This document shows, one piece after another, positions 33,992 through 43,059 of a DNA stretch of 64,000 nucleotides (positions are counted from its first letter, which is position 1; every line of letters begins with the position of its first letter). A program made the position numbers and the translations under genes. Where the stretch lies: positions 186,001-250,000 of the forward strand of contig NZ_UWFA01000505.1 of assembly GCF_900601905.1 (NCBI RefSeq), in the 5' to 3' direction. Source of the stretch: Pseudomonas viridiflava (GTDB lineage: Bacteria; Pseudomonadota; Gammaproteobacteria; Pseudomonadales; Pseudomonadaceae). The notes below the pieces were generated by a model. That model did no database searches, was not told where the DNA came from, and worked only from the letters and a program-made list of their open reading frames with translations.

Positions 33992-34672
33992 TTACCTCTT
34001 GCGCAATAGATAGACACGCCACATGGCGTAAAGCGGCAGGAAATCCAGACGTTCCTGAATCCGAAAACCTGCCTGTTCAAACTCGGCCTCGACCGTTGCT
34101 GCGGGTAACACGAAACGGTTCTGGTAACTGTTCTGACCTTTCACGGCATGCCGCCTGCTGTCCAGACGCTTGCGTTTCCAGGCCTTGAAATTGCCGTCGA
34201 CCCACAGCGAGACAATTGCGCTGTCACGGGTAACTCGTTGAAACTCCCGTAACAGGGCAAGGCGATGTTCGGCTTGCCCAACGTGGTGCAACAGACGCAT
34301 ACAGAAGATGCTGTCGACGGCGTTGTCCGGCAGGTCGATATCAAATGCAGAAGTCTGCAAGGGTCGTACCCGCTTCACCACTTCTGCTGGCTGTGCAGCA
34401 CAGGCAGTCTTGAGCATATCGGCGGAATTGTCAGCACCGATTATCACCCGGTTGGGCTTTTCAGCAAGCAGCGGCCAGAATCGGCCAGCGCCGCAAGGCA
34501 AATCGAGCACCAGCCCCGGATCACCTGCAAGGTTCAACGCTTTGCGGGCCAGCTGTTCATCGCGCCAATGTGACAGCCGTCGGGACACATTGTCCTGATG
34601 CTTGTGCAAATATTGTTGCGCGTGATCGCGATCATATTTGCGTGAAAACTCGAGTTCGATTCGCTTGCTCAT
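33992..34672 (-). CDS. SAM-dependent methyltransferase of the ColR-controlled operon
   Basis: A 226-residue class I methyltransferase. Motif I is LVLDLPCGAGRFWPLLA, the acidic ribose-binding residue lies in VIIGADNSADML, and motif post-I is AFDIDLPDNAVDSIFCMRLLHHVG. No membrane segment is seen. Its place directly upstream of an LPS-kinase-like gene, and behind a ColR box, suggests methylation of an LPS component. In P. aeruginosa the counterpart beside inaA and colRS is a known LPS-associated methyltransferase, as I recall. GGAGAT precedes the ATG. Confidence 0.82.
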   Translation of the reverse strand: MSKRIELEFSRKYDRDHAQQYLHKHQDNVSRRLSHWRDEQLARKALNLAGDPGLVLDLPCGAGRFWPLLAEKPNRVIIGADNSADMLKTACAAQPAEVVKRVRPLQTSAFDIDLPDNAVDSIFCMRLLHHVGQAEHRLALLREFQRVTRDSAIVSLWVDGNFKAWKRKRLDSRRHAVKGQNSYQNRFVLPAATVEAEFEQAGFRIQERLDFLPLYAMWRVYLLRKR

Positions 34673-34739
34673 GCCGCATCTCCTGATTCCGATGCCCGCT
34701 AAACTAGTCAGCGAGCTGTCATCGTCAGGTCATACTTGT

Positions 34740-34755
34740 GTGAAAAAAGTGTTGA
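34740..34755 (-). promoter_or_regulatory. ColR-binding site upstream of the methyltransferase-inaA operon
   Basis: On the minus strand the site reads TCAACACTTTTTTCAC. It fits every position of the published ColR consensus (T/C)(T/C)NA(C/G)NN(T/C)TTTTT(C/G)AC. It lies about 70 bases before the methyltransferase start, with colRS immediately upstream on the same strand. Confidence 0.75.
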
Positions 34756-34886
34756 GGCGCGACGCAAGTGTTTCTAGATTCTTCAATGGGTTAACAGTGA
34801 TGACAAGAAAAATCCGAGTGGGTGACGGTTTTTCCGTCATGCATGAAGCAGCCGCGTAACAGCGCCGCAACACGACAAAAAGCGAG

Positions 34887-36170
34887 CTAGGCGGGAACCA
34901 GCCGGACGCTGAAGCGGCAGCCGTGAGGCTCCATCGGGTCCAGACTCACGCTCCAGCCCTGGTTTTCACAGATGCGCTGGACCAGCGACAGCCCTAGACC
35001 GAGGCCCTCGCCGCGTTGCTCATTACCGCGCACGAACGGCTCGAACATCGCCTCGCGCTTTTCTTCGGGAATACCCACGCCACTGTCTTCCACCAGGAAG
35101 CCGTCATTCTGTAACGTCAGAGTGATAAATCCATGATCGGTGTAGTGCAAAGCGTTACGCAGCAAGTTGCCCATCACGGCGAGGAGAAACGTCGCGTTAT
35201 AAACGATCCCCGACGAATGGCCGGCCATGACCGAGCGTACGTTCAGTTGCAGGCCCTTGCTCTCGATAGGCCCGCGCCACAGTGAGACCAACTGATCGGC
35301 GACCGCTGGCAGTGACGCTTTTGGCGTCATGGCCGGATCCTCACGCTGCGTACGTGCGAGCATCAGGAAGGTTTGCACCAGATCGCGCATCTCTTCGCAG
35401 GCGCGGGCGATACGCTCGACCTGCGAACGCGCACGGCTGTCCAGCGCAGGGTTTTCCAGCAGCAGCTCACAGGAGCTGGCGAGCACCATCAACGGGGTAC
35501 GCAATTCATGACTGACGTCGCTGGTGAACATCCGTTCGCGGGCCAGCGCCTGACGCAGGCGCCCGAGCGTCGCATCGAATGCCACCGCCAGCTCGCCCAC
35601 TTCGTCAGCGGCATAGTCCGGTGCCAATGGCGGGGCAAGCCCCAGCAATTGGTCGCGATGACGAACCTGCCGAGCCAGACGCACCACCGGCGCCATCACC
35701 CGGCGGGCCAGGACCCAGCCGAGGAATACTGCCAAGCCGAGGGCCAGCACGAATCCCACCAGCACCACGGCAAACAGCACCCGCTCGCGTTCTTCAAAAT
35801 CGCTCTGGTCCTGCAGCAGCACATAGCGCCGTCCGTCCACGACCTCAACCATGGCGTGGTAAGACAGCGGGCCGCGGAATACTTCGTGGAACCCGGCTTC
35901 AAGGTGCTTCAAATCCTTGGGTAAATCAAAGTCGCCGGGGCCACCGCTGAAATAGAACAACTGATCCGGTTCTGGGCGATGGCTCCAGTCGGAAACGCTA
36001 TCCATCAACAGCAAGCGATTGAGGTCGCCGCCCAGTCCCGAGGAAATCAGTTTTTCCTCGACCAGATGGACAGTCGCCACAATGCCCATTGCGAAAGATC
36101 CCGCAACCAGCGCGCTCATCAACGCGAACGCGATGATGATCCGCTGGGCAAGGCTCTGCTTAAACTCCAT
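34887..36170 (-). CDS. colS: Sensor histidine kinase ColS
   Basis: A 427-residue kinase. TM1 (11-33) is followed by a short periplasmic domain of about 95 residues with His35, Glu38 and the pair Glu126/Glu129 (FEERE). These are exactly the positions reported to bind Fe3+ in P. putida ColS. TM2 (131-153), HAMP, a phosphoacceptor His221 in SDVSHELRTPL, and an ATPase domain (NLLRNALHYTDHG, EGLGLGLSLV) complete it. It senses excess iron, zinc, manganese or cadmium and supports membrane integrity. It overlaps colR by 11 bases. Confidence 0.93.
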   Translation of the reverse strand: MEFKQSLAQRIIIAFALMSALVAGSFAMGIVATVHLVEEKLISSGLGGDLNRLLLMDSVSDWSHRPEPDQLFYFSGGPGDFDLPKDLKHLEAGFHEVFRGPLSYHAMVEVVDGRRYVLLQDQSDFEERERVLFAVVLVGFVLALGLAVFLGWVLARRVMAPVVRLARQVRHRDQLLGLAPPLAPDYAADEVGELAVAFDATLGRLRQALARERMFTSDVSHELRTPLMVLASSCELLLENPALDSRARSQVERIARACEEMRDLVQTFLMLARTQREDPAMTPKASLPAVADQLVSLWRGPIESKGLQLNVRSVMAGHSSGIVYNATFLLAVMGNLLRNALHYTDHGFITLTLQNDGFLVEDSGVGIPEEKREAMFEPFVRGNEQRGEGLGLGLSLVQRICENQGWSVSLDPMEPHGCRFSVRLVPA

Positions 36171-36843
36171 CCCGGCCCTCGGCCAGGCGATAACCGACAC
36201 CATGGACCGTCTGCAGCAGCGGTTTGGCGAATGGCTTATCGATGACCTGGCGCAACTGATGCACGTGGCTGCGCAGGCTGTCGCTGTCGGGGCAGTCATC
36301 GCCCCAGAGCGCCTCTTCGAGGATCTCGCGACGCAGCACATGAGGGCTTTTCTGCATCAGCACTGCGAGCAGTTTGAGACCTACCGGGTTGAGCTTGAGC
36401 AAGCGCCCTTCGCGGGTAACCTCCAGCGTGTCCAGGTCGTAAATCAAGTCCACCACCTGCAAGGTGCGCCTTCCGCCGCCCTGGGCACGACGCAACACGG
36501 CTTCGATTCGCGCGGCAAGTTCGGACAGCGCAAAGGGCTTGAGCAGGTAATCATCAGCGCCGGAGCGGAAGCCCTGCAGACGGTCGTCCAGCTGGTCGCG
36601 AGCGGTGAGCATGATGACCGGCGTATCGCGGCGGGCGTCTTCACGCAGCCGCTTGCACAGCGTGTAGCCGTCAATGCCGGGCAGCATGATGTCCAGCACG
36701 ATCAAGTCGTAATGTTCAGTCGCCGCCAGATGCAATCCGGAGAGGCCGTCCTGTGCGCAATCGACGGTATAGCCTTTCATGCCAAGGTAATCGGCAAGGT
36801 TGGCCAGGATGTCACGGTTGTCTTCGACAAGAAGAATTCGCAT
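36160..36843 (-). CDS. colR: Response regulator ColR
   Basis: A 227-residue OmpR-family regulator: receiver domain with phospho-acceptor Asp51 (DLIVLDIMLPGIDG) and Lys in DDYLLKPFALSEL, then a winged-helix domain (LKLNPVGLKLLAVLMQ, DSLRSHVHQLRQVIDKP, VHGVGYRLAE). It activates envelope-maintenance genes through ColR boxes, one of which stands before the next operon downstream. ATG 36843 follows GGAGG; an upstream in-frame ATG at 36864 is less likely. It is first in the colRS operon. Confidence 0.95.
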   Translation of the reverse strand: MRILLVEDNRDILANLADYLGMKGYTVDCAQDGLSGLHLAATEHYDLIVLDIMLPGIDGYTLCKRLREDARRDTPVIMLTARDQLDDRLQGFRSGADDYLLKPFALSELAARIEAVLRRAQGGGRRTLQVVDLIYDLDTLEVTREGRLLKLNPVGLKLLAVLMQKSPHVLRREILEEALWGDDCPDSDSLRSHVHQLRQVIDKPFAKPLLQTVHGVGYRLAEGRDGV

Positions 36844-36948
36844 CGGTACGCCCTCCATCTTCAATAATGCTGGCGCAGCTTAGAGCTAACCCGCTCGCAG
36901 AGCCAGTGTCATATAGCATGTTGATTGCCGAACCCTTCAAGCAGCCAT

Positions 36949-36986
36949 AAAAAAACCCCGTCGCTCCTATGAGCGACAGGGTTTTA
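36949..36986 (-). terminator. Rho-independent terminator of the cyo operon
   Basis: On the minus strand a stem of CCCTGTCGCT / AGCGACGGGG is followed by a run of seven Ts, 20 bases after the cyoE stop. Confidence 0.88.
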
Positions 36987-37005
36987 TGTTTCAGGCTGAT
37001 CGTGT

Positions 37006-37893
37006 TCAGAAGGCGTAGGTCACCAACAGTTCTTTGCTCACCTGAAAGTCCACCGACATCATGAAGCTCAATGCGCTGATGGTGAAGATGGAGAACACGA
37101 ACAACTTGCGAGCCCAGACAGTGTCGTCCACTGCCTTGTAACCTTTCCACGCCATCCACAGCCAGTACATGCCCATTGCCGCAGCAACCGCCAGATAGTT
37201 GAGACCGGCGTAACCGCCAAAGGTCAACATCAAGGTGGCTATCAGAAACGCCAGGATGTAGAGCAGGATGTGACGCTTGGCCACCCGGATACCGCGCTCA
37301 ACCGGCAGCACCGGAATCTTCGCAGCCAGGTAGTCATTGAAGCGGAAGATCGCAATGGCATACGAATGCGGCATTTGCCACAGGCTGAACATCACCAGCA
37401 ACGTCAATGCCGCGAAGTCGAAGCTATTGCTGACTGCGCAATAACCAATCACCGGGGGCATGGCCCCCGAGAGACTGCCGATCAACGTGCCGTGTACCGA
37501 CTTGCGCTTGAAATACAGGCTGTAAAAGCCCACGTAAATCACAAAGCCGATCACTGCGAGCATAGCCGCCAGCGGGTTGGTTCTGGTGTACAGCAAACCA
37601 ACCCCGGCAACACCCAGGACCGTTGCGTAGAGCAGGGCCAGTTTCAATGAAACCAGACCCTGTACCAGCACGCGATTCTTGGTGCGCTCCATCTTCTGGT
37701 CGATGTCCCGGTCGATGCAGTTGTTGAATACACAACCGGATGCAACGACCAGGGAGGTGCCTATGACTGCGGCCAGGAACATGCCGAAGTCAATTTGCCC
37801 TTTGGAGGCCAGAAAAAAGCCACCTGCCACCGAAAGCACGTTACCGAAAATGATCCCCGGCTTGGTGATTTGGATAAAGTGCTTAAGGGACAT
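37006..37893 (-). CDS. cyoE: Protoheme IX farnesyltransferase (heme O synthase)
   Basis: A 295-residue UbiA-family membrane prenyltransferase that adds a farnesyl group to heme b, making heme o for the Cyo oxidase. Visible are the first aspartate motif NNCIDRDIDQKMERTKNR and the second in VYRL-like FRFNDYLAAKIPVLPVERG. Nine helices are expected. It is the last gene of cyoABCDE, ten bases after cyoD. Confidence 0.95.
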   Translation of the reverse strand: MSLKHFIQITKPGIIFGNVLSVAGGFFLASKGQIDFGMFLAAVIGTSLVVASGCVFNNCIDRDIDQKMERTKNRVLVQGLVSLKLALLYATVLGVAGVGLLYTRTNPLAAMLAVIGFVIYVGFYSLYFKRKSVHGTLIGSLSGAMPPVIGYCAVSNSFDFAALTLLVMFSLWQMPHSYAIAIFRFNDYLAAKIPVLPVERGIRVAKRHILLYILAFLIATLMLTFGGYAGLNYLAVAAAMGMYWLWMAWKGYKAVDDTVWARKLFVFSIFTISALSFMMSVDFQVSKELLVTYAF

Positions 37894-37903
37894 CAGGCGT
37901 ACC

Positions 37904-38242
37904 TCATTTAGCCATCATGACGGTGTGGATACTGAACATGATCCACAACGAGAGGCCGACCAGCAGAACGATGACCAGCGCGGTAAACGCGAAGGCAAAC
38001 ACGTTGTTGCGTTGAGCGTTGGAGCGGTCCAGGTGCAGGAAGTAATGCAGGTGAACGAGCACCTGCACCACGGCTAGAACCAGAATGGTCACCAGCGTTG
38101 CAAACTTGGACATCACCGGGTACATCACCAGCCCGAACGGGATCGCCGTCAGGATGACCGACAGGACGAAGCCGATAACGTACGACTTCACACTACCGTG
38201 GCCGTGGTCTTCAGCAGAGATATGCGCGTGTGCGTTAGCCAT
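37904..38242 (-). CDS. cyoD: Cytochrome o ubiquinol oxidase subunit IV
   Basis: A 112-residue subunit with three transmembrane helices. A His-containing N-terminus (MANAHAHISAEDHGHGSVKS) is followed by YVIGFVLSVILTAIPFGLVM and VQVLVHLHYFLHLDRSNAQR. It assists assembly of the CuB site in subunit I. It starts directly after the cyoC stop. Confidence 0.94.
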   Translation of the reverse strand: MANAHAHISAEDHGHGSVKSYVIGFVLSVILTAIPFGLVMYPVMSKFATLVTILVLAVVQVLVHLHYFLHLDRSNAQRNNVFAFAFTALVIVLLVGLSLWIMFSIHTVMMAK

Positions 38243-38866
38243 TTACAAGGTCCCCATCAGATAAACAACGGTGAAGACGCAGATCCACACCACGTCCAGG
38301 AAGTGCCAGAACAGGCTCAGGCAGCTCAGACGAGTGGTGTTGGTCGACGTCAGGCCACGGGTCTTGACCTGATACATCATGATCGCCATCCAGATCAGAC
38401 CGCTGGTCACGTGCAGACCGTGCAGGCCAACCAGCGCGAAGAAGCCGGACAGGAAGCCGCTGCGGTTAGGGCCGTAGCCTTCAACGATCAGGTGATGGAA
38501 TTCGTAGATTTCCATCGCGATGAAGCCGGCACCGAGCAGGAAGGTCATGGCCAACCAGCCCAGAACCTGGCTCTGCTTGCCTTTGTAAACGGCCAGCATG
38601 GCGAAGCCGTAAGTGATACTGGAGATCAACAGGAACGCCGTTTCGACGGCCACGAATGGCAGTTCGAAAATGTCGTGCCCCGAAGGACCGCCTGCGACGT
38701 TACCCACCAGCACCGCATAGATCGCGAAGAAGGAGGCGAACAACACGCAGTCGGTCATCAGGTAGAGCCAGAAACCGTAAACGGTCATTGGCCCCGCGTC
38801 GTGGTGATCATGCCCGTGGTCGTCGTGACCGTGGGCATCTCCTGGATTCAATACTAAGTTCGACAT
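38243..38866 (-). CDS. cyoC: Cytochrome o ubiquinol oxidase subunit III
   Basis: A 207-residue subunit with five helices (YGFWLYLMTDCVLFASFFAI, HGLHVTSGLIWMAIMMYQV, LFWHFLDVVWICVFTVVYL). It begins with a His/Asp-rich stretch (DAHGHDDHGHDHHD) that could bind metal and is longer than in E. coli CyoC. It stabilises the core complex and lies two bases after cyoB. Confidence 0.95.
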   Translation of the reverse strand: MSNLVLNPGDAHGHDDHGHDHHDAGPMTVYGFWLYLMTDCVLFASFFAIYAVLVGNVAGGPSGHDIFELPFVAVETAFLLISSITYGFAMLAVYKGKQSQVLGWLAMTFLLGAGFIAMEIYEFHHLIVEGYGPNRSGFLSGFFALVGLHGLHVTSGLIWMAIMMYQVKTRGLTSTNTTRLSCLSLFWHFLDVVWICVFTVVYLMGTL

Positions 38867-38868
38867 GT

Positions 38869-40887
38869 TTAAACCTGTTCCAGTGTGGATTTGACAGGAG
38901 TGTATGCGCCCTGAGCCACGAGGACTTTGTGCTGCTCACCTTCAATACGTGCCACTTCTTCAGCAGGCACCATGTAACCCTGATCGTCACGGGCGGCGTG
39001 GACAACGAACGTCGCAACGGTCGCTACCAGGCTGGCGATTGCCAACCACCAGATGTGCCAGATCATGGCGAAACCGAATACAGTCAACAGCAGACCCATA
39101 TACAGACCGGTCGCGGTGTTGTTCGGCATGTGAATCGCCGAATAGTGAGCCGGTACGCTGTAGGCAGTGCCGTTACGCTTGGCTTCGGTGAAGGCATCCA
39201 GATCGGTAGCTTTCGGCAGCTCGGCGAAGTTGTAGAACGGCGGCGGCGAAGAAGTCGACCATTCCAGGGTGTGGCCATTCCACGGGTCGCCTGTCAGATC
39301 AAGATTCTCGGGCTTGTTGCGGTCGCGGATGCTGACGAAGATCTGGATCAGCTGGCAGGCAATACCCACAGCGATCAGCATTGCGCCCCACCAGGCGATG
39401 TCCAGATACAGGTTCCAGGCCGGGTTATCAGTGGTGTTCAAGCGACGAGTCATACCCAGGAAGCCCAGGAAGTACAGCGGCATGAACGCAATGAAGAAAC
39501 CGAAGAACCAGCAGTAGAACGCCGACTTGCCCCAGGTCTCATTCAGCTTGAAGCCGAATGCTTTAGGGAACCAGAACGCGAAACCAGCGATGTAACCGAA
39601 TACCGCACCGCCGATGATGACGTTGTGGAAGTGAGCGATTACGAACAGGCTGTTGTGCAATACAAAGTCAGCACCCGGGATCGCCAACAGAACGCCGGTC
39701 ATGCCGCCGATCGAGAAGGTGATCATGAAACCCAGGGTCCAGAGTACCGGCGCGGTAAAGCGCAGGCGGCCCTGGTAAATGGTGAACAGCCAGTTGAATA
39801 GCTTCACCCCCGTCGGTAGCGCAATCAGCATGGTCGCCAGACCGAAGAAGGCGTTGACGCTGGCACCCGAACCCATGGTGAAGAAGTGGTGCAGCCAGAC
39901 CATGAAGCCCAGTACGCAGATCCCGCCGCTGGCGTAGATCATCGACTTGTGGCCAAACAGGCGCTTGCCGGTAAAGGTAGAGATGACTTCGGAGAACACA
40001 CCGAATGCCGGCAGTACCAGGATGTAAACCTCAGGGTGACCCCAGGCCCAGAACAGGTTCACGTACATCATCGGGTTACCACCCAACTCGTTCGTGAAAA
40101 TGTGGAAGTCCAGGTAACGGTCAAGCGTCAGGGCTGCCAGGGTAGCGGTCAGGATCGGGAACGAAGCCACGATCAGAACGTTTGCCCAGGTGCAGGTCCA
40201 GGTGAAGATCGGCATTTCCATCAACTTCATGCCAGGCGTACGCATTTTCAGTACGGTGACCAGGAAGTTGACACCCGTGAGTGTCGTCCCGAGTCCCGAT
40301 AGCTGTAGCGCCCAGATGTAGTAATCGACCCCCACGCCAGGGCTGTAGGCCAGGCCGGACAGAGGTGGGTAAGCAACCCAGCCGGTCTTGGCGAACTCGC
40401 CGACGCCCAGGGACAGGTTGACCAACAGTACGCCGGACACCAGGAGCCAGAAGCTCAGGGAGTTCAGGAACGGGAAGGCAACGTCACGGGCACCGATCTG
40501 CAGCGGCACGACGATGTTCATCAGGCCGGTGAAGAATGGCATCGCCATGAAGATGATCATGATCACACCGTGGGCGGTGAAGATCTGGTCATAGTGTTCC
40601 GGAGGCAGGTAGCCTTCAGCGCCGTTTTGCGCCAAAGCCAACTGGGTACGCATCATCACGGCGTCGGCGAAACCGCGCAACAGCATGACCATGGCAACGA
40701 TGATGTACATCACACCGATTTTCTTGTGGTCGACTGACGTCAGCCATTCGGTCCACAAGTAGGTCCACTTCTTGAAATAGCTGATTGCCGCAACGAGCGC
40801 GATGCCACCCAGCGCAATCATCGCCAGGGTGATCATGACTATCGGCTCGTGATACGGGATCGCGTCCAGACTTAATTTACCAAACAT
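38869..40887 (-). CDS. cyoB: Cytochrome o ubiquinol oxidase subunit I
   Basis: A 672-residue heme-copper oxidase core with 15 helices. It holds low-spin heme b, high-spin heme o3 and CuB. Landmarks are HGVIMIIFMAMPFFTGLMN (heme ligand His), WAWGHPEVYILVLPAFGV (CuB His and the cross-linked Tyr), VWLHHFFTMG (CuB His pair) and FVIAHFHNVIIGG (heme His pair). It reduces oxygen to water while pumping protons, fed by ubiquinol. Confidence 0.97.
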   Translation of the reverse strand: MFGKLSLDAIPYHEPIVMITLAMIALGGIALVAAISYFKKWTYLWTEWLTSVDHKKIGVMYIIVAMVMLLRGFADAVMMRTQLALAQNGAEGYLPPEHYDQIFTAHGVIMIIFMAMPFFTGLMNIVVPLQIGARDVAFPFLNSLSFWLLVSGVLLVNLSLGVGEFAKTGWVAYPPLSGLAYSPGVGVDYYIWALQLSGLGTTLTGVNFLVTVLKMRTPGMKLMEMPIFTWTCTWANVLIVASFPILTATLAALTLDRYLDFHIFTNELGGNPMMYVNLFWAWGHPEVYILVLPAFGVFSEVISTFTGKRLFGHKSMIYASGGICVLGFMVWLHHFFTMGSGASVNAFFGLATMLIALPTGVKLFNWLFTIYQGRLRFTAPVLWTLGFMITFSIGGMTGVLLAIPGADFVLHNSLFVIAHFHNVIIGGAVFGYIAGFAFWFPKAFGFKLNETWGKSAFYCWFFGFFIAFMPLYFLGFLGMTRRLNTTDNPAWNLYLDIAWWGAMLIAVGIACQLIQIFVSIRDRNKPENLDLTGDPWNGHTLEWSTSSPPPFYNFAELPKATDLDAFTEAKRNGTAYSVPAHYSAIHMPNNTATGLYMGLLLTVFGFAMIWHIWWLAIASLVATVATFVVHAARDDQGYMVPAEEVARIEGEQHKVLVAQGAYTPVKSTLEQV

Positions 40888-40890
40888 CGT

Positions 40891-41859
40891 TTACTCCTCT
40901 GCCCCAGCAGCTGAATGCTTACCCTTACCCATGTCCATCACTTTCTCACCAACGTTGGCGTCCGACTCGCGGGCCGTACCTTCCGTCTCGTGAGGGTTCA
41001 CCTTGCCCGGTTTCATGCCTTCATATTTGTCGATGATGGTATTGAACAGGTTCGGAGTGACCGATGAGAAAAGTTCGACCGGGTTACGCTCGCTCGGCTT
41101 GAGCAAAGCTGCGTATTCCGACGCCTCAAGCTTTTTAGGTGAACTCTTGACTTCAGCAACCCAGGCGTCGAAATCAGCCTTGGATGTGGCGGTCGCCTTG
41201 AACTTCATTCCGGTGAAACCCGCGCCGCTGTAGTTGGCGGAGATACCGTTGTATTCGTGGTTTTCGTTGGAGATCAAGTGCAGCTTGGTGAGCATGCCGG
41301 CCATGGCGTAAACCTGGCCACCCAGACCTGGAATGAAGAACGAGTTCATTACAGAGTCAGAGGTAATCTTGAAATTGACCGGTGTATTGGCCGGGAAAAC
41401 AATCTTGTTGACGGTCGCGATGCCTTGGTCCGGGTAGATGAACACCCATTTCCAGTCCAGCGAAACCACTTCAATGGTGACCGGCGGCACGTCCGATTCG
41501 ATTGGACGATACGGGTCCAGTGCGTGCGTTGATTTGTAGGTGATGTAGAACAGCACCAGCAACAGAACCATCGGAATGCCCCAGACAGCGGCTTCGATCT
41601 TGGTTGAGTGCGACCAGTCAGGCGTGTAGGTGGCTTCTTTGTTCGTGGCGCGGTATTTCCAGGCGAAGATGATCGTCAGGAAAATGACCGGAATTACCAC
41701 GATCAGCATCAGCAGCGTGGCGGTAATGATCAGATTGCGCTCGTCCAGACCTATTTGCCCTTTAGGATCGAGCAGAGGCACGCCCTCGCAACCACTGAGC
41801 AAAAGCATGCTGAAAAGGGCCAAGAAGCCAAAAAACCTGGGGTACCTTTTTTTACTCAT
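40891..41859 (-). CDS. cyoA: Cytochrome o ubiquinol oxidase subunit II (lipoprotein)
   Basis: A 322-residue subunit: lipobox LLSGC, two transmembrane helices (TATLLMLIVVIPVIFLTIIF and the next around AAVWGIPMVLLLVLFY), then a cupredoxin-like periplasmic domain without the CuA ligands, as usual for quinol oxidases (SLDWKWVFIYPDQGIATVN). The C-terminal tail is charged. ATG 41859 follows GAGG; the frame is open to 41919 but has no better start. It is the first gene of the cyo operon. Confidence 0.95.
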   Translation of the reverse strand: MSKKRYPRFFGFLALFSMLLLSGCEGVPLLDPKGQIGLDERNLIITATLLMLIVVIPVIFLTIIFAWKYRATNKEATYTPDWSHSTKIEAAVWGIPMVLLLVLFYITYKSTHALDPYRPIESDVPPVTIEVVSLDWKWVFIYPDQGIATVNKIVFPANTPVNFKITSDSVMNSFFIPGLGGQVYAMAGMLTKLHLISNENHEYNGISANYSGAGFTGMKFKATATSKADFDAWVAEVKSSPKKLEASEYAALLKPSERNPVELFSSVTPNLFNTIIDKYEGMKPGKVNPHETEGTARESDANVGEKVMDMGKGKHSAAGAEE

Positions 41860-42279
41860 CTCACGACCTCTAAAAGCAAAAGCAGCTTGCGGGTGCAATT
41901 GGTTTTCGACCGCCAACACTGAAACCTGCCCGTGTTGGCATGTTTATTTGGATTGAACAGGAGCCTGTCACAACGCACGCAAGCGTAACGACAAATCCAT
42001 CTGGATCTTTAATTTTCTTGTTCGAATGCTGGCAACACGCCCGCTTGTGCAGGCCACTTCCATTTGTTGCGGACATTCCTGGTGCTTTCAGAGATCGGTC
42101 GGGCTAAATCCTGCACGACCTGCGCAAGGGCGCCAAGTGACCTCGAAAATGCTCGTCGCGGGGTGACCCGGATCGGCAAGTGCGGGGATTGTAGATATGT
42201 AAATTTTCAATGACTATGTTTTTTTTAGCAACAGTTTGTATCAGCGGCTGTAAATATCGAGAAACAGCTCACGAAATTT
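41860..42279 (-). promoter_or_regulatory. Upstream region of the cyo operon
   Basis: A 420-base gene-free stretch between cyoA and the dsbB terminator. The part at about 42190-42280 is AT-rich with A and T tracts (on the minus strand TTGAAA, and TACAAT near 42195), suiting a promoter about 330 bases upstream of cyoA and hence a long leader. I found no convincing Anr box. A 68-codon minus-strand frame here (42076-41870) lacks a ribosome site and is not annotated. Confidence 0.4.
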
Positions 42280-42283
42280 TCAC

Positions 42284-42316
42284 AAAAAACGCCCCGTTCC
42301 GGACGAGGCGTTTTTG
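42284..42316 (-). terminator. Rho-independent terminator of dsbB
   Basis: AAAAACGCCTCGTCC / GGAACGGGGCGTTTTTT stem, two bases past the dsbB stop on the minus strand; A and T runs on both sides. Confidence 0.88.
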
Positions 42317-42317
42317 C

Positions 42318-42842
42318 TCACAGACCCTGTAGCCCGCGGCGCTTGCGCCGATTGCGAAGGATCCCGACAGGCACCAACACAACGGTCAGCACAAAGGCGA
42401 CGAGCGCCCATTGCGCCAGCGACAATCCGAGGACCGGCGGATAAGGGGTCGTACAGAAACCACCTACCTGGAACCCGACCGGGAATAGCGACGCCAATGG
42501 CAGGCCATCGACGATCGGTTGCAGGAAATCGATGCCGCAGCTCTCGGTCGGGTGCGAAAGAATGTAAACGTGACGGCCGGCGGCCACGATCCCGCCAATC
42601 GCACTCAGCACCACCAGCGCTTCACAGATCGTGGTGCTGCGACTGCCCGGCATGGCCGCGCCGATGAAGGCGAAGATGGCGATGAACAGCAAAGCGTAGC
42701 GTTGCAGGATGCACAACGGGCAAGGCGCTTCGCCCAGGACGATCTGCATGTACAGCGCTCCGCCGATCAGCGCCAGGCAAATGATGCCCAGCAGGACCAG
42801 AAAGCGCTTCTCGCGTTTTAGGTACAACATGTTGTCGCTCAT
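42318..42842 (-). CDS. dsbB: Disulfide bond formation protein B
   Basis: A 174-residue, four-helix inner-membrane oxidase that re-oxidises DsbA and passes electrons to quinones. The first redox pair is CPLC in EAPCPLCILQRYALL; the second is formed by the Cys residues in ESCGIDF and GGFCTTPY. The quinone-contact Arg follows the first pair (LQRY). ATG 42842 is chosen for AAGG seven bases upstream; earlier in-frame codons to 42923 lack support. A role next to the quinol oxidase operon is consistent with shared quinone use. Confidence 0.92.
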   Translation of the reverse strand: MSDNMLYLKREKRFLVLLGIICLALIGGALYMQIVLGEAPCPLCILQRYALLFIAIFAFIGAAMPGSRSTTICEALVVLSAIGGIVAAGRHVYILSHPTESCGIDFLQPIVDGLPLASLFPVGFQVGGFCTTPYPPVLGLSLAQWALVAFVLTVVLVPVGILRNRRKRRGLQGL

Positions 42843-43059
42843 TGACTTACCTTTCGAAGGGGTATCCATCTGGACCGTTCGATCCCTGCCCGGGCGCGTT
42901 GCCGCTGCCCGTACGACATTCACGGGATTGTAAATGCTCGACGGCCTGATCGCTCGCGATAATCATGGTCGCGACCAGACAACTCAAGCGTTTAACTGCT
43001 GTGCGGGTAGATTTGCCGGCCGGATGGTGAATGGCTTGCCAGACAAGGAAAGTAAAAGC

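Noticed and set aside
41870..42076. A 68-codon frame upstream of cyoA
   Set aside because: Same strand as cyoA, but no ribosome site or known domain; it overlaps the cyoA start region and is probably a leader.
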